NCBI GenBank assembly: GCA_014655195.1
Contig: BNBH01000028.1
Coordinates: 43,928-107,927 of the forward strand
From: Streptomyces cellulosae
GTDB taxonomy: Bacteria > Actinomycetota > Actinomycetes > Streptomycetales > Streptomycetaceae
DNA length: 64,000 nt
Direction of reading: 5' to 3'
The translations under genes and the position numbers were made by a program. Shown in pieces: positions 63,478 to 64,000 of the stretch; position 1 is the stretch's first letter; each line of letters starts with the position of its first letter. The notes below the pieces were generated by a model. That model was not told the DNA's origin. It searched no databases and saw only the letters and a program-made list of their open reading frames with translations.

Positions 63478-63839
63478 GCGCGTACGGGGCTCTCAGGGCG
63501 TACCGCTACGCTCTGCGTGAGCGACCCGACCCGAACGGGCGAACCCCTGGAACTTGGCTGGGTTCACCCCGTACGGGAGGCGCCGGGCCCCTTGAGATTT
63601 CCGGCCACCGGACCCCGGCCGCGGCCGCGCGTCACTCCGGCAGAGGCATGCGCGACCCGCGTGTGTGAGGCGGCTCTCAGCCGCTGAGCTTTGTGCGACC
63701 CCCACAAGCCGCAGGGCCTCTGAGCAGTCGGAACGCCTGCGCAGCCCCCTGGTTCTGTTCAGTGCTACCAGGAAAACACCCCGGAGACTGTGAGGAGTCG
63801 ACGGCTCGCAATCACCGGCGGGCTTCGTAAGGTCACTAC
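63478..63839. other. 362-base gap before the carboxylase gene
   Basis: Contains a GCGGCT/AGCCGC hairpin near 63668 and the TAAGGT -10 box (63828-63833) of the next gene. A minus-strand frame of 143 codons here has poor codon bias and is not called. Nothing else recognised. Confidence 0.4.
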
Positions 63840-64000
63840 ATGACCGTTTTGGATGAGGCGCCGGGTGAGCCGACCGACGCGCGCGGACGCGTGGCCGAAC
63901 TGCACGAGATCCGTGCGCAGGCATTGGCCGGCCCGAGCGAGAAGGCGACCCAGGCGCAGCACGCCAAGGGCAAGCTGACCGCGCGGGAGCGCATCGAACT
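63840..64000 (+). CDS. Acyl-CoA carboxylase beta subunit (carboxyltransferase), N-terminal part
   Basis: The first 53 residues are present; the gene runs off the window. MTVLDEAPGEPTDARGRVAELHEIRAQALAGPSEKATQAQHAKGKLTARERIEL is the standard start of the actinobacterial AccD/PccB family, whose members carboxylate acetyl- or propionyl-CoA to malonyl- or methylmalonyl-CoA. TAAGGT six bases before ATG 63840 suggests a leaderless transcript. From memory the S. coelicolor neighbour here is accB/pccB with accE following. Confidence 0.9.
   Translation, partial: MTVLDEAPGEPTDARGRVAELHEIRAQALAGPSEKATQAQHAKGKLTARERIE

Noticed and set aside
63500..63600. tRNA-like stretch with a GGGTTCACCCC segment
   Set aside because: No cloverleaf can be drawn around it; it resembles only an isolated T-loop.
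63493..63924. Minus-strand 143-codon frame before the carboxylase gene
   Set aside because: Poor codon bias, no family motif, overlaps the start of a well-supported gene.

Overview
This is a contiguous 64 kb piece of a high-GC actinobacterial chromosome, almost certainly Streptomyces. The evidence is third-position G/C bias throughout, frequent GTG starts, many apparently leaderless promoters, a fused urease gamma/beta subunit, a LAL-type regulator, a gatC-gatA-small gene-gatB operon, and only one in-frame TTA codon found by eye. From memory the gene order matches the S. coelicolor region around SCO5480-SCO5535. I saw no prophage, insertion sequence, CRISPR array, rRNA or tRNA, so this is core chromosome with small accessory insertions.

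Layout. 1-1.8 kb: end of a dipeptide/oligopeptide ABC transporter operon whose last ATPase carries a long Lys/Ala/Glu tail. 1.8-4.7 kb: TRIC-type channel, acyl-CoA thioesterase, FabR-like TetR repressor divergent from two small membrane proteins. 4.8-14 kb: cysteine desulfurase and the tRNA thiolase MnmA (with a Tat-type amidase between them), several small enzymes, a short MetE-like protein and NAD-dependent DNA ligase. 14.1-16.4 kb: membrane GGDEF-EAL protein with intact EAL residues and a TTA codon. 16.5-20.1 kb: GatCAB amidotransferase operon. 20.1-32.3 kb: methyltransferase, MMPL transporter, acetyltransferase, large LuxR-family ATPase, sugar dehydrogenase lipoprotein, aldo/keto reductase and 2-hydroxyacid dehydrogenase. 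32.7-35.7 kb: a second membrane GGDEF-EAL protein with the opposite pattern (intact GGDEF and I-site, degenerate EAL), here split by a one-base insertion.

35.7-58.5 kb is dominated by branched-chain amino acid synthesis: leader peptide/attenuator plus ilvB-ilvH-ilvC, then serA, leuB, ilvE, and citramalate synthase (cimA) behind a second attenuator whose leader peptide has tandem Ile codons. Inserted among these are a DHA2 exporter with its TetR repressor, a split proline-catabolic pair (proline dehydrogenase and P5C dehydrogenase) with a PucR-type regulator, and an accessory-free divergent urease (gamma-beta fusion plus alpha) coupled to agmatine deiminase, an NCS1 permease and a TetR regulator. 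The window ends with a Gly-rich secreted membrane protein, a YceI protein, an HpnR-like B12 radical SAM protein divergent from a short-chain dehydrogenase, and the start of an acyl-CoA carboxylase beta subunit.

The most interesting items are the isoleucine-type attenuator before cimA, the divergent urease/agmatine deiminase island, the frameshift in the predicted diguanylate cyclase, and the lone TTA codon in its predicted phosphodiesterase counterpart.
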